Source: GCA-2687025 sp964473525 (lineage in GTDB: Bacteria > Poribacteria > WGA-4E > GCA-2687025). From it: a stretch of 64,000 nt of DNA. The stretch is taken from positions 62,001 through 126,000 of the forward strand of contig CAYYPK010000007.1 in the NCBI GenBank assembly GCA_964473525.1. Reading direction: 5' to 3'. Below are positions 37,272-46,633 of this stretch, in pieces. Positions within the stretch are counted from its first letter, which is position 1; each line of letters starts with the position of its first letter. Both the position numbers and the translations under genes were made by a program. The notes under the pieces were generated by a model. It was not told where the DNA came from and searched no databases. It was given only the letters and a program-made list of their open reading frames with translations.

Positions 37272-38897
37272 TTACGTCGGCAGGACGGCATACCGCACGT
37301 TGTTGATGTTGGGGCGCGCCATGAGGTCGTCGACCAGCGCGCGGGAGACCGCCGTGTCGCAGTTGACCATCATCACGGCGCCACCCGCTCGGTCGAGCCT
37401 GCCGACGGTCATGTCCGCGATGTTGATGCCGTGCTTGCCCAGCAACGTGCCTACCATGCCGATCATGCCCGGAGCGTCGTCGTTGAACACGAGGAGCATG
37501 GCGCCGCCGGGAATCGCGCTGCAGTGGTAGCCGTCGATCATCACGAGCCGCTGCTCCTTACCAAACACCGTGCCGGAAACGACCCGAACGCCTGCGTCTG
37601 TCGTGACGCGGACGGTCAGCAAGTTCGAGAACACGCCGTGGTCGCTGGAACGCGTCTCCGTCAGCCGGATGCCGCGGTCCTTGAAGAAGAACGGCGCGTT
37701 CACGAAGTTCACCATCTCCTCCAGCGCGGGACTCAGAATGCCCTTCTGTAGCGCTGTCGTGACGGCAGCGGTGTCCATATCGAACAGCCCGCCCGAGAAC
37801 TCGATGCCGACTTCGTGGATGGTCGCGGAGCCTTTGATCTGCGCCTGAAGGCTGCCCAGCTTCTCCGCCAGCGAGATGTACGGGCCTAGCGCCTCGAGCG
37901 TCGCCGCATCCACGGAGGGCATGTTGAGGGCGTTCTGTACCGGCTCTCCGTGCAGGGCGTTCACGACCTGCTTCGCGATGTCGACGGAGATGTTCTCCTG
38001 CGCCTCTTTCGTCGAGGCGCCGAGGTGCGGCGTGGACAGGACGTTCGGCAGGTCGATCAGCCGTTGATCGACCCTTGGTTCCTCCTCGTAGACATCAAGC
38101 GCGGCGCCAGCGACGTGGCCGGTCGTGAGAGCGTCGTAGAGCGCGTCCTCGTCGAAGATGCCGCCACGCGCGCAGTTTACGATGCGCACGCCAGGCTTCA
38201 TCAGCGCGAACTCCTCCTCGCCGAATCGATGGTGCGTCTCCCGCGTGTGTGGGACGTGCGCAGTGATGTAGTCCGCCTGCGCGAGTAGCTCGTGGAACGG
38301 CGTCAGTGTCACGCCGAGGCGTTCCGCTGCTGGCCGCGACACGTACGGGTCGTCCGCGAGGACGCGCATGCCGAAGGCCCGCGCTCGCGAGACGACTTCA
38401 GAGCCAACGCGCCCCAACCCAAGCGTGCCGAGAGTCTTGTTGTAGAGTTCCACGCCGACGAACGACTTGCGGTCCCACTCGCCCTTCCGCATGGAAGCGT
38501 TCGCGGGGGCGATATTGCGCGAGAGCGCGAGCATCATCGTGATGGTGTGTTCAGCGGCGGAGATCGTGTTGCCCGTGGGGCTGTTCATGACGATGATGCC
38601 GCGTCGCGTAGCGGCCTCCACGTCGATGTTGTCCGTGCCTACGCCAGCGCGCCCGATGACCTGAAGCCTGTCTGCCTTCTCGATGACCTCGGCGGTAACT
38701 TGCGTGCGGCTGCGTATAAGGAGCGCGTCGTATCCACCGATGCAGTCGAGCAGATCCTCAGCGCTGATGTCCGGCCGTGCGTCCACCTCGACGTCCGACT
38801 CGCCCTGAAGCATGGCGAGTCCGCTGTCGGCGAGCGCGTCGCTCACAAGCACCCGTTTGACAACATCGGTGGTGGCTTCGGCTTGTTCAGCGTCCAA
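37272..38897 (-). CDS. serA: D-3-phosphoglycerate dehydrogenase with ACT domain
   Basis: About 541 residues, the long type-I form. The nucleotide motif GLGRVG, the catalytic region NCARGG, DVYEEEP and STPHLGAST are all present. An intervening ASB-type domain and a C-terminal ACT domain (DAPGMIGMVGTLLGKHGINIADM) follow; the ACT domain normally gives serine feedback inhibition. The enzyme makes 3-phosphohydroxypyruvate, the first committed step of serine synthesis. No ATG precedes the mature start. I chose TTG at 38897 because GGAAGG lies 8 bases upstream; another TTG 45 bases earlier has no such site. A GTG a few codons later (KRVLVSD) is another option. Confidence 0.93.
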   Translation of the reverse strand: MDAEQAEATTDVVKRVLVSDALADSGLAMLQGESDVEVDARPDISAEDLLDCIGGYDALLIRSRTQVTAEVIEKADRLQVIGRAGVGTDNIDVEAATRRGIIVMNSPTGNTISAAEHTITMMLALSRNIAPANASMRKGEWDRKSFVGVELYNKTLGTLGLGRVGSEVVSRARAFGMRVLADDPYVSRPAAERLGVTLTPFHELLAQADYITAHVPHTRETHHRFGEEEFALMKPGVRIVNCARGGIFDEDALYDALTTGHVAGAALDVYEEEPRVDQRLIDLPNVLSTPHLGASTKEAQENISVDIAKQVVNALHGEPVQNALNMPSVDAATLEALGPYISLAEKLGSLQAQIKGSATIHEVGIEFSGGLFDMDTAAVTTALQKGILSPALEEMVNFVNAPFFFKDRGIRLTETRSSDHGVFSNLLTVRVTTDAGVRVVSGTVFGKEQRLVMIDGYHCSAIPGGAMLLVFNDDAPGMIGMVGTLLGKHGINIADMTVGRLDRAGGAVMMVNCDTAVSRALVDDLMARPNINNVRYAVLPT

Positions 38898-40128
38898 GGC
38901 GGTGTCCTTCCAAGGCCCGAGTGACTGCTCCACGAAACACAAATGCCGCCGGAACGCGCTACGTTACAGCGTTCTGACGGCGCCTGAGGTACCCACGACT
39001 CATATTAGCACGCACGATGTGTGTCGGGTAGACGCCCCGGCGTAGAGGATCCGTGCGTCTGGAGCATGCGTCAGTCTGATAGCCTACCATGGTCTCGTCC
39101 GCTCGTTGGTGAGAAGCACCTGCCCGCAACGCCCGGACGGTCAGATGTCGGGCGCTCGCCGTGCGCGAAGACCACAGCCCCTGGTTCTAGACACACTCGA
39201 TTGGACAGACAGTGCGAGCTCACATCTTTCAGCAGGCCGACCGTCCAAGCTGACCTACCAACGGCATCCACCCCCAGCAGCGCGGCCAGCGCCTGCGAGA
39301 CGTCGGCCATCAAGATGCCTCTAAGGAGCCAGGCGATCAGATCCTCGAGGCGCTCGCGTGTCGAGGATGGGCAGGCAGCACATTCGAGCGGAACACGATC
39401 CCGATCCACTCCTGTCACGGGCGCGGGGAGCGCGCACGGGCACTGGCCGATACCGGCTTGCGCCCCCGGTTCGGAAGGCATCCGTGGCATATGACCTGCT
39501 GTCGACTCTCGTGGTCCAGCGCCGCATCACACGCAGCGAGGAAGCCGACAGGCTCGGATGCCACCGCGCCCGCCCACACCGGCGAGGCATATTCCGCTTG
39601 CGCGGCCCTGTGGGGTTGTGATATGTTGGGAGTGTGAAGACTGGATTCTTGCGGCGCCCCGGGAGGTGACGCCGCACAGACAGCGCAGGAAGGGCCCCGC
39701 CCGAACGCTGTCACGGACATGGAGGAATCGCCGTGGAACCACTCAATACACATCGGAGAGACGGCTGACCTCCTGCCGCGCGTTCATCGCGAACCCGCGC
39801 TTGCGGGTAGCTGCCTCCCGTCCGAACTGACTTCTCATCCCATCGCTACATCATTTCGCGCGGAGTCGTCGTCGCCCTGATACAGGCCATGTCGGCGCCC
39901 GCATCGTCGAACGCGAGTAGGCCTCGTCTCGCATTCGGCGCACGTCGCTGAATAAGTCGCAGATTCTGTCCACTCTCCCCGCCCGAGCGGAGCGCGTGCG
40001 CTCGTGGTGTCGCGGGGTCGTTGCGTCGCGACGGCTGGGGTTCGCCCCACGCCGCCTTGGCGCCGCCCAGGTGACGCTGCCTCCGCATCAGCCGGGCGCT
40101 AACAGCACACATAGACGATTGGGAGAAC
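38898..40128. other. 1.2-kb region without intact genes, holding an IS256 remnant
   Basis: Open frames occur on both strands but none has a recognisable domain and a ribosome-binding site together. The only interpretable content is the degraded IS256-type transposase described separately. The remainder is probably decayed DNA. Confidence 0.55.
39222..39545 (-). pseudogene. Degraded IS256-family (mutator-type) transposase, three frames
   Basis: Read on the minus strand, the N-terminal half of an IS256 transposase is spread over three frames. One frame has ESRQQVICHGCLPNRG, corresponding to the usual G/QRVVRNGYLPER segment. The next has VPVRAPRARDRSGSGS, corresponding to EVKVPRVRDR.G. The third has RERLEDLIAWLLRG then ADVSQALAALLG, corresponding to the usual LYLKGISTGDF.EAL..LLG. 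At least two frameshifts lie in about 320 bases and the catalytic DDE part is missing, so the element is dead. Confidence 0.65.
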
Positions 40129-40329
40129 ATGGTCATTTACATCGGCCCGCCGACCACGGAGCTCGAGCCAGCGGGTCCAACGCCAGAGGACATCCGGGTT
40201 CCGACGCGCGTGCGGGACGCCATCATCGTGGTCTGCTTCGTCGCGATGGGGATGGCGGTAGCACACGCATGGCATAGCCACAGCACGGAACAGACAGAGG
40301 TCGTGGCGACCGTTGAAGCGCTGCCGTAG
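40129..40329 (+). CDS. Small single-pass membrane protein, unknown
   Basis: A 66-residue frame starting at an ATG preceded by GGGAGA, slightly close (about 4 bases). A proline-rich N-terminus, one hydrophobic helix (AIIVVCFVAMGMAVAHAW) and a short outside tail are visible. It lies 99 bases before the RsbU_N-like gene and may share its transcript. No family is recognised. Confidence 0.4.
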   Translation: MVIYIGPPTTELEPAGPTPEDIRVPTRVRDAIIVVCFVAMGMAVAHAWHSHSTEQTEVVATVEALP

Positions 40330-40428
40330 ACACGGACGCGTCGACCCGCCACCCAACCATCGGACAGGACGCCGCGCTCGCCACGCGGCGAAGATGCCTA
40401 CCTGAGAGGGGTTTCGAGGGGAAAGATC

Positions 40429-40857
40429 ATGGCAACGGAATACGGGTATGGAGATGAGTTCGAATCACAGGCGAGTCCAGCGTTTCGGACCTACGTGGAC
40501 ACGCTGCGAGACTACCTCGACGCGCCCGGGGCGCTCTGGATGGAGCGCGCCCGTGAGCTGGGGGCCGCCGCGCTGAGATCGGGGTGGCACGTGTCGCACG
40601 TCCTGGTGATGCATCAGGACGCCTTGGCGGCGTGCCTCGGGCGGGTCGCCTCGCCCGAGACGAAGAGGAAATCCATCCTACGCGCGTCAGCGTTCCTGGA
40701 GGAGGTTCTTGGCCCGTTCGAGATGCTGGGCGACCGCTTCTACGGGCCTCTGTTCGCCAAGCGGCCAAGCGCGATGCGGCTCGAGGACGCCGGGGTCGCG
40801 CACAGGATGGGTCGTGACCCGGAACACGGGCCCTGGACACCCACCGCGCGAAGATAG
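40429..40857 (+). CDS. Protein with RsbU N-terminal (phosphatase-regulator) domain
   Basis: A 142-residue helical protein resembling the free-standing RsbU N-terminal / KaiA-like four-helix domain: MERARELGAAALRSG, VLVMHQDALAACL and FLEEVLGPFEML fit that pattern. In Bacillus this domain binds RsbT and switches on an SpoIIE phosphatase. No phosphatase or RsbT gene lies nearby, so the partner is unknown. The ATG has GAGGGG about 7 bases upstream. Confidence 0.55.
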   Translation: MATEYGYGDEFESQASPAFRTYVDTLRDYLDAPGALWMERARELGAAALRSGWHVSHVLVMHQDALAACLGRVASPETKRKSILRASAFLEEVLGPFEMLGDRFYGPLFAKRPSAMRLEDAGVAHRMGRDPEHGPWTPTARR

Positions 40858-41156
40858 ACGCGAGACCGACCCGCGTCGACCGCTGTCGGCGCGGGCGCCC
40901 ACCTTCGGATACGCACAGACCGTACGTTGGCGCCTCCTATCTTGTATGGCGCCGTGCGTAGCCGGGTGCCCCGTGATATGCTTGCATGCGTTGAGACGTA
41001 TGCCCCGCCTCGCTTCACCGGGCGGGTCGACATCACTGGGAATCGCGGATACGCAGCACCTTACGGGACGCGGCAGACCTGTATTTCGCCAACGCGGGCC
41101 TGCTCACTGCCATCGTACTGACCACCTATCTGCCGTACGCCGCGCTCGCGAACTGG

Positions 41157-41813
41157 GTGGCGTTGCACAGTGACTTGCCATACGATTTCTGGCTGTCGCT
41201 TGGCATCGGATTACCCAGGCGCATCGATTGGCCGCTCGACGCGGTAGGCGCCGCAGCCAGCGCCCTGGCCACCGGCGCCATCATCGACGTCCTCAGGAAG
41301 GCCAAGGCGGGCGTCGCCCCGAGCTATCGAGGATCCATGGTGGCTGCCGCGCGCGTCTTCGGTTGGCTGTACGTGGCGAACTTTGTCGTGCACGTCATCA
41401 CGCTGATCGCTGCGCTTGCGCTTGTCATTCCCGCTATCGTTGTCGCGGTTCGGTACGCCTTCGTGCCATATGCCGTGGTCTTGGAGGGCGCGCGGCCAGT
41501 CGGAGCCCTTCGTAGAAGCGCAGAGCTCACCAGGGGCATCCGGTGGCGGATCTTCGGCGTGGGGGTTCTCCTCTTGGGAGCGCTGAGCGTACTGGCTTTG
41601 GTCATACACCTCCGTGTGACCGCGCTGCATGCGATTGGAGACGCCCCGGTCTCGACGTTCCTGGCGCACCTGATTGGCGATGGCATCCTTGGCGTTACCG
41701 GGGTCTTCGCCGCTGCCGTCATCTTCGTGTTCTACTGGGATGCGAAGGACGCGGCAGCGGCGCCGGAACACGCTTCTGACAAGCAGCCGGGGCAATCGCT
41801 CGATCCGGAATAG
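41157..41813 (+). CDS. Multi-pass membrane protein, GDPD-membrane-domain/DUF7847-like (start unclear)
   Basis: At least 218 residues with about five hydrophobic segments. The pattern PAIVVAVRYAFVPYAVVLE then ALRRSAELTRG is typical of the membrane domain found in glycerophosphodiester phosphodiesterases and DUF7847-type proteins. Coding clearly continues upstream of this GTG: the same frame reads STLRDAADLYFANAGLL and a further hydrophobic helix from about 41055, but has no start codon before the stop at 40992. An ATG at 41000 in another frame (MPRLASPGG) would join it if one base near 41050 were removed. The true N-terminus is therefore probably frameshifted. Confidence 0.6.
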   Translation: MALHSDLPYDFWLSLGIGLPRRIDWPLDAVGAAASALATGAIIDVLRKAKAGVAPSYRGSMVAAARVFGWLYVANFVVHVITLIAALALVIPAIVVAVRYAFVPYAVVLEGARPVGALRRSAELTRGIRWRIFGVGVLLLGALSVLALVIHLRVTALHAIGDAPVSTFLAHLIGDGILGVTGVFAAAVIFVFYWDAKDAAAAPEHASDKQPGQSLDPE

Positions 41814-41867
41814 CCTCGGGATCCGTGCCTGAACTCCCAACAACGAGCGCGTCTAGCGGCGCGGATC

Positions 41868-41935
41868 CAGTAGTCCAGACCTGCTCTTCAGCCCCACGAG
41901 ATTCGCCAGAACCACCACGGGGTCCTCCCGCACAA
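41868..41935 (-). pseudogene. Decayed copy of the 3' end of the DUF6785-like gene
   Basis: On the minus strand it encodes VVVLANLVGLKSRSG, close to TVVWNLVGLKTGLG at the C-terminus of the intact gene that ends at 42785. At DNA level TCTTCAGCCC.ACGAGATTC is shared with one difference. It lies on the other side of the MNT/HEPN gene pair. Confidence 0.45.
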
Positions 41936-42034
41936 CGCGCGGGCGTTCCTCTCAGCAGACGCCTACGCGCGTTGACCCAGCCGCCGCCGACTGGCTACCC
42001 TCTACGGACACTGGTCTAGCATGGGAGTCGCCAC

Positions 42035-42373
42035 ATGTCTTCCACGGACGCCGCCCGCGCAGACGATGCTCTCCTCGACGAGATCGTCAGCCGGCTAGTT
42101 CGGACGTACGACCCAGAACAGGTGTACCTCTTTGGCTCTGAGGCGCGCGGAGACGCTGGACCAGACAGCGACTACGACATTCTGGTGGTCGTGCCGGACG
42201 ACGCGGAACCGGAAAGGCGTCGCGCGAAGGCGGGATACCAGGCACTCTGGGGCCTCGCACGCTCTGGCGATATCCTCGTCTGCACGCGCAAGCGGTTCGA
42301 CAGCCGCGTCGGCGTGCCATGGTCGATCCCCAACGCCGTAGCACGCGAGGGAATCGTGCTGTATGGCTCCTGA
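42035..42373 (+). CDS. MNT-domain nucleotidyltransferase (antitoxin-type)
   Basis: A 112-residue minimal nucleotidyltransferase. The signature FGSEARG followed by DSDYDILVVV gives the GS-x-DxD metal site. In MNT/HEPN toxin-antitoxin pairs this protein neutralises the HEPN partner, in studied cases by adding AMP to it. The start follows a GGGAG site. Its stop overlaps the HEPN start by 11 bases, a typical two-gene module. Confidence 0.85.
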   Translation: MSSTDAARADDALLDEIVSRLVRTYDPEQVYLFGSEARGDAGPDSDYDILVVVPDDAEPERRRAKAGYQALWGLARSGDILVCTRKRFDSRVGVPWSIPNAVAREGIVLYGS

Positions 42374-42788
42374 TCGGACTGCGCACCCCGAAGCAAGGCG
42401 GTGGCTCAGTAAAGCCGCAGATGACTTGCGGGCATGCGATGTGGATCTGGCCGCGATTCCTCCGTTGCTCGAGGACGCTCTCTACCATTGCCAGCAGGCT
42501 GCCGAGAAGGCCCTCAAGGGGTTCCTTGTCATGCATTCGCAGCCGTTTAGGCGCACACATGACATCGGTGAACTCGCCGCGTTGTGCGTCGAGCTTGATG
42601 CGAGTTTGCAGGCTGCCGTCGCCCCGGCGGCGCCCCTCACGGAGTACAACTCCGCCTTTCGGTATCCAGACACGCGCGACAGACCATCGCAAGCTGAGGC
42701 GAACGATGCACGCGCCATCGCTGGTCACGTGTGCGATGCGATCGACGCGCTGGTCTCTCAAGCGCTCGACCGACCTACGGGCAGCTAA
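42363..42788 (+). CDS. HEPN-domain protein (toxin-type partner of MNT)
   Basis: A 141-residue helical protein of the HEPN family: WLSKAADDLRA, LYHCQQAAEKALKGFL and EYNSAFRYPD are characteristic. HEPN toxins often act as RNases through an RxxxxH motif. Here only RRTHD is visible near the middle, so RNase activity is uncertain, and the Tyr in EYNSAFRYP could be a modification site. The ATG lies within the MNT gene. Its stop shares four bases with the stop of the convergent DUF6785-like gene. Confidence 0.85.
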   Translation: MAPDRTAHPEARRWLSKAADDLRACDVDLAAIPPLLEDALYHCQQAAEKALKGFLVMHSQPFRRTHDIGELAALCVELDASLQAAVAPAAPLTEYNSAFRYPDTRDRPSQAEANDARAIAGHVCDAIDALVSQALDRPTGS

Positions 42789-44758
42789 CTTGGCGGCCCC
42801 CAATACCCGAGCCCCGTCTTCAGCCCGACGAGATTCCACACGACCGTCATGAAGTACTCCCCGACGATCATGCCGACGAAGCACGAGCGCCACTTCCGGT
42901 AGGCGCCGAAGCCGGCGAGCTGTAGCACCGTCAGCTTAATGCTCCACCCGATGAGCGTCGAGAACCAGAGTCGCGCGGGCGCCCACGTCACCCCCAGCGC
43001 GTAACCCAGAGGATGCAGCGGCCACCAGAGGAATCGGTGTCGCATGAACAGCAAGAACGCCATCACCGCGCCGCCGATGCCAGCGCTCATGATGCCCGTC
43101 ACGTTGGGAGCTGCTGGATTGTTGAGCAGGCGTTCTGGGCGCATGAGACCCCACCTTCCGACGTTGAATATCCACGCGGTTTTGCTCAGCCCGCCGCCGT
43201 GATAGATGGAGGTCAACGTCGCGAAGAACGTGACGATGCACGCGAACACGACCGCGACGATTGTCCACCGTGGAAGACGAAGACGCCGTGCGTCCAGTCG
43301 ATGCATGTCCGCCAGCCGCCAGTTCTGGACGGAATACGCCATGAGCGACTGCGACGACCAGTTCGGTATGGACGACCGCACGTAGCTTAACTGCAACAGG
43401 TTGCTCGCGCCGAGAAGACGCGACCCGAACGCCATCGTGAAGAAGCTCCACGGCGTGAAGCCGACGTTCACCAGCAGGCAACCCGCGTTCGCGACATGCC
43501 ACGCCGCCGTCGTCGCCATGATCCACATGAGCCCGACGAACAGGATCGCCATCCACGCCGACATGCCCATCACAATGCACATGCCGCCCCACGCGACGAA
43601 ACCCAGCGTCATTCCCACGAGCGCCGCGCGGTACGACGTAGGTTCGCCAGCGTCGTAGCCGTCTTCGCGGGGCGGCCTGAGCCCCGTGCGGATGGCCGCT
43701 ATCAAGTGTCGCCGCGCCTGCCAGAGCGACGCCGCCGCGAGTGTGAGCACGGCTCCCATCACCTGTTGCTGCGTGCTGATGGACGTCACCGCGAAGGCGG
43801 AGAACGCCACCTGCTGGAACTTGTAGAACAGGAAGAACACCCAGAGGCTCAGAGCTACGTCCAACTGGAGGAAGTACGTTACGCCGATCACGGACATGTA
43901 CACCCGTGGGTACAGCGGCCAGTTGGTAACCAGGGCCTTCCAGGGCATGTTCGGGAAGTACGCATTGAGCGGGAAATGCGTCTGGAAGTTCGGCATCACC
44001 GGGTACATACGGTGCAACCCGCGCATGAGATGCGGCACCAGGCCGATACCCACGCCGACCCAGAATATCGGCGACCGAAACGTGTTCTGTAGCCCCCGTC
44101 CCGCCGGATCGGCGTGCGTGAGTTCGTATGTCACCTGCACCAACGGGAAAGCGTACCGTTCCCGTTCTATCCACTGACGGCGGACGACGACGCTCCAGCA
44201 GCCGACGGTAAAGAAGAACGCCAACCCCAACCCGACAGCGAACGCGCCCGGTCGAACCCAGGCGCCCCACCGAATGGGATCGCCTGGGTTCAGGCCCTCC
44301 CAGAAGTCTCGCACGGCCTTGGGGTCGGAGACGTAGAGCCACTCTTTCAAGTGGGGGAAGAGCATCTCCGTCCACTGGTTCTCCGGCGTCGCGTAGTACA
44401 AGGGCGCGGCGATGTACGGGAAGATGAACTCCATCAGCCCGTACCCCGGCACGGACGCCGCCGCGGACACCATCACCCATACGACGGTGAGTTCCGTGGT
44501 GGTCAGGCGTCGCTGAGGCCAGGCACGGCAAAGGAGCGGATTGACTACGAAGACGAGGACGATCAGGAAGAACAGGCTGATGAGCGGCAGGTGGTTCGCC
44601 ACCGGCTGCCCGAGTCCGTTGACGTGCACATAGCCGTAGAGCGCGCTCTGAGCCGCGACCCAGAACAGCGCGAGCGGGATCGCCCGTCTGTAACTGCCCT
44701 GGGCGCGAACTTGCTTCACGGATGGTGGTCCATCACGGCGATTGAGAGAAGGAGGCAC
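42785..44758 (-). CDS. Large multi-pass membrane protein, DUF6785/DUF6784-like
   Basis: A 657-residue protein with about 12-14 hydrophobic segments and many Trp/Pro-rich loops (LYYATPENQW, PRWTIVAVVFACIVTFF). It fits the DUF6785/DUF6784 family that is abundant in Planctomycetes, Poribacteria and related phyla and is distantly transporter-like; no function is established. The start is GTG at 44758. The hydrophobic part starts about 24 residues in, so a GTG 13 codons later is also possible. It converges with the HEPN gene with a four-base overlap. Confidence 0.7.
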   Translation of the reverse strand: MPPSLNRRDGPPSVKQVRAQGSYRRAIPLALFWVAAQSALYGYVHVNGLGQPVANHLPLISLFFLIVLVFVVNPLLCRAWPQRRLTTTELTVVWVMVSAAASVPGYGLMEFIFPYIAAPLYYATPENQWTEMLFPHLKEWLYVSDPKAVRDFWEGLNPGDPIRWGAWVRPGAFAVGLGLAFFFTVGCWSVVVRRQWIERERYAFPLVQVTYELTHADPAGRGLQNTFRSPIFWVGVGIGLVPHLMRGLHRMYPVMPNFQTHFPLNAYFPNMPWKALVTNWPLYPRVYMSVIGVTYFLQLDVALSLWVFFLFYKFQQVAFSAFAVTSISTQQQVMGAVLTLAAASLWQARRHLIAAIRTGLRPPREDGYDAGEPTSYRAALVGMTLGFVAWGGMCIVMGMSAWMAILFVGLMWIMATTAAWHVANAGCLLVNVGFTPWSFFTMAFGSRLLGASNLLQLSYVRSSIPNWSSQSLMAYSVQNWRLADMHRLDARRLRLPRWTIVAVVFACIVTFFATLTSIYHGGGLSKTAWIFNVGRWGLMRPERLLNNPAAPNVTGIMSAGIGGAVMAFLLFMRHRFLWWPLHPLGYALGVTWAPARLWFSTLIGWSIKLTVLQLAGFGAYRKWRSCFVGMIVGEYFMTVVWNLVGLKTGLGYWGPPS

Positions 44759-44854
44759 GTCAGCAGCCCGCCCGCTCGCAGGGCTGAGTGTAGTGCGCCT
44801 ATGGCTTCTGTAGCACGCATAGCGGGAGCCCTAAGGCCCTCGGCGCAGACGCGC

Positions 44855-44979
44855 TGGCTCTGAGTCGCCGTGGTCGCGCCTTGCCCACGGCGCTGCCGGG
44901 TCTCGACCAGTGTCACGTATCCTGACGAGCTGTACGGACGCTCGTGGTTGTAGTCGTCTGGCGGGATGTTCGCAAGCGC
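44855..44979 (-). pseudogene. Remnant of an IS3-type transposase C-terminus
   Basis: On the minus strand the frame reads DDYNHERPYSSSGYVTLVE, matching the hallmark end of IS3-family OrfB integrases (YNxERPHSSLGYxTPxE). A tail of about 20 residues with TRQRRGQGATTATQSQ follows and matches no known protein. The rest of the transposase is absent. It lies between two minus-strand genes. The adjacent (TGCATC)n stretch is only three units. Confidence 0.5.
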
Positions 44980-45031
44980 CTGCATCTGCATCTGCATCTC
45001 GCTGACACGTCGTTGATCGCGCCGCCACCGA

Positions 45032-46633
45032 CTACGAACGAGCCGTGGCGGAGTGGTTCTCTTCGTGACGCTCATCTCTGCCGTGACCCCCACCACCCGG
45101 CGTCTCAATCCGCACGACATCCCCCGCGCCCAGATGCAGCGTCACCTTGCCCGCCACGTCGGACGCCTCAGTATCTCGGATGACAACGTTGCGCCCCGTG
45201 GCGCCGGGCCTGCCGTCAGCCAGCCCATAGGGTGGATGCTCCCTCCGCTCCGAGATCACCGTCACCTGCGCGTCGCCCAGCAGCTCCACCTCACGGACAA
45301 CGCCGTCGCCGCCACGATACGCGCCGCCACCCCCGGAGCCGCGCCGCACGCTGTATTCGCGGACACGGAACGGATAGGCGTACTCGAGCGCCTCGACGGG
45401 GGTATTCATCGTGTTCGTCATGTGGTTGTGGATGGCGTCCGCGCCGTCCTTGCCGGGACGCGCGCCCATGCCGCCCGCGATGGTCTCGTAGTAGGCGTAC
45501 GGCTCATCCCGCGCGGGATTCCACCCGCCGATCGTGACGTTGTTCATCGTGCCCTGGCTCGCCGCCGGGACGCGTTCGGGGCACGCCTGCGCAAGCGCCC
45601 CGAGCAGCACGTCCGTGATGCGCTGCGACGTTTCGACGTTCCCACTCGCGACGGCGGCCGGATGCCGCGCGTTGACGACAGTTCCCTCCGGCGCCACGAC
45701 GTGAATCGGAGCGTGACAGCCTGCATTCGAAGGGATGTCCAAGCCCATGAGCGCGCGGAACACGTAGTACGTCGCCGACAGGGCGATGGGGTAGACGGCG
45801 TTCACGTTCCCAGTGCACTGGGCGGCGCTTCCCGTGAAATCAACCGTCGCTTCGTCGCCATCGACAGTGACGGCCACCCGAATCTCCACCGGGTCGCCTG
45901 TCACGCCGTCGTTGTCGAGGCAGTCGGCGTATTCGTAGCGGCCGTCCGGCAACGTCTCAATGAGCCCTCGCGTCATGCGCTCCGAATACGCGAGGAGGGC
46001 GGCCATGTAGTTCGTGGCTTCGCCAGCGCCATACCGGGCGATCAGGGCGCGAAGGCGTTCGGCGCCCTTGTGATTCGCCGCCAACTGCGCGCGCAAGTCT
46101 CCCGCGCGTTCGTCGGGCGTGCGCACGTTCGCCAGCAGCAGCGACCATAGCGCCTCGTTCGTCTCCCCTGCCTCAACAAGCTTCAGCGGCGGGATGACGA
46201 CGCCCTCCTGGTACAGCTCCCTAGACAGCGGCATGGACCCTGGCGACATCCCGCCGACGTCCGCGTGGTGCGCCCGATTCGCCGCGAACCCTACGAGCGT
46301 CCCGTCATCCAGGTGAATCGGCGTCACCAGCGTGATGTCAGGGAGATGCGTCCCGCCCCGGTACGGGTCGTTCACGATGGCGACATCCCCTGGCCCGAAT
46401 TCCATTGCGTCGATGCACGCCTGCACGGACAGCGGCATGGCGCCTAGATGCACGGGGATGTGCGCTGCCTGCGCGATCATTCGCGCCGACGCGTCGAAGA
46501 GGGCGCACGAGAAATCGCGCCGCTCCTTGATGTTCGGCGAGTACGCCGTCCGACGAAGGACAACGCCCATCTCGTCGGCGACGGACGCGAACAGATGCTT
46601 GAACACCTCCAGCCGAACGGCGTCGTGGCTCAT
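45032..46633 (-). CDS. hyuB: Hydantoinase/oxoprolinase B subunit
   Basis: A 533-residue protein. Family marks include NDPYRGGTHLPDI, HHADVGG and HHADVGGMSPGSMP near the N-terminus, NAVYP and SNAGC in the middle, and GGGGAYRGGDG plus GGGGHG at the end. With HyuA it forms the ATP-dependent hydantoinase or 5-oxoprolinase type ring opener. The ATG overlaps the hyuA stop (ATGA), so the pair is coupled; the frame upstream of it is only a shadow. The exact substrate among hydantoins, oxoproline or acetone-type compounds is not determined by sequence. Confidence 0.92.
   Translation of the reverse strand: MSHDAVRLEVFKHLFASVADEMGVVLRRTAYSPNIKERRDFSCALFDASARMIAQAAHIPVHLGAMPLSVQACIDAMEFGPGDVAIVNDPYRGGTHLPDITLVTPIHLDDGTLVGFAANRAHHADVGGMSPGSMPLSRELYQEGVVIPPLKLVEAGETNEALWSLLLANVRTPDERAGDLRAQLAANHKGAERLRALIARYGAGEATNYMAALLAYSERMTRGLIETLPDGRYEYADCLDNDGVTGDPVEIRVAVTVDGDEATVDFTGSAAQCTGNVNAVYPIALSATYYVFRALMGLDIPSNAGCHAPIHVVAPEGTVVNARHPAAVASGNVETSQRITDVLLGALAQACPERVPAASQGTMNNVTIGGWNPARDEPYAYYETIAGGMGARPGKDGADAIHNHMTNTMNTPVEALEYAYPFRVREYSVRRGSGGGGAYRGGDGVVREVELLGDAQVTVISERREHPPYGLADGRPGATGRNVVIRDTEASDVAGKVTLHLGAGDVVRIETPGGGGHGRDERHEENHSATARS

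Noticed and set aside
44980..45001. (TGCATC)3 microsatellite-like stretch
   Set aside because: Only three units in a non-coding gap; too short to mean anything.
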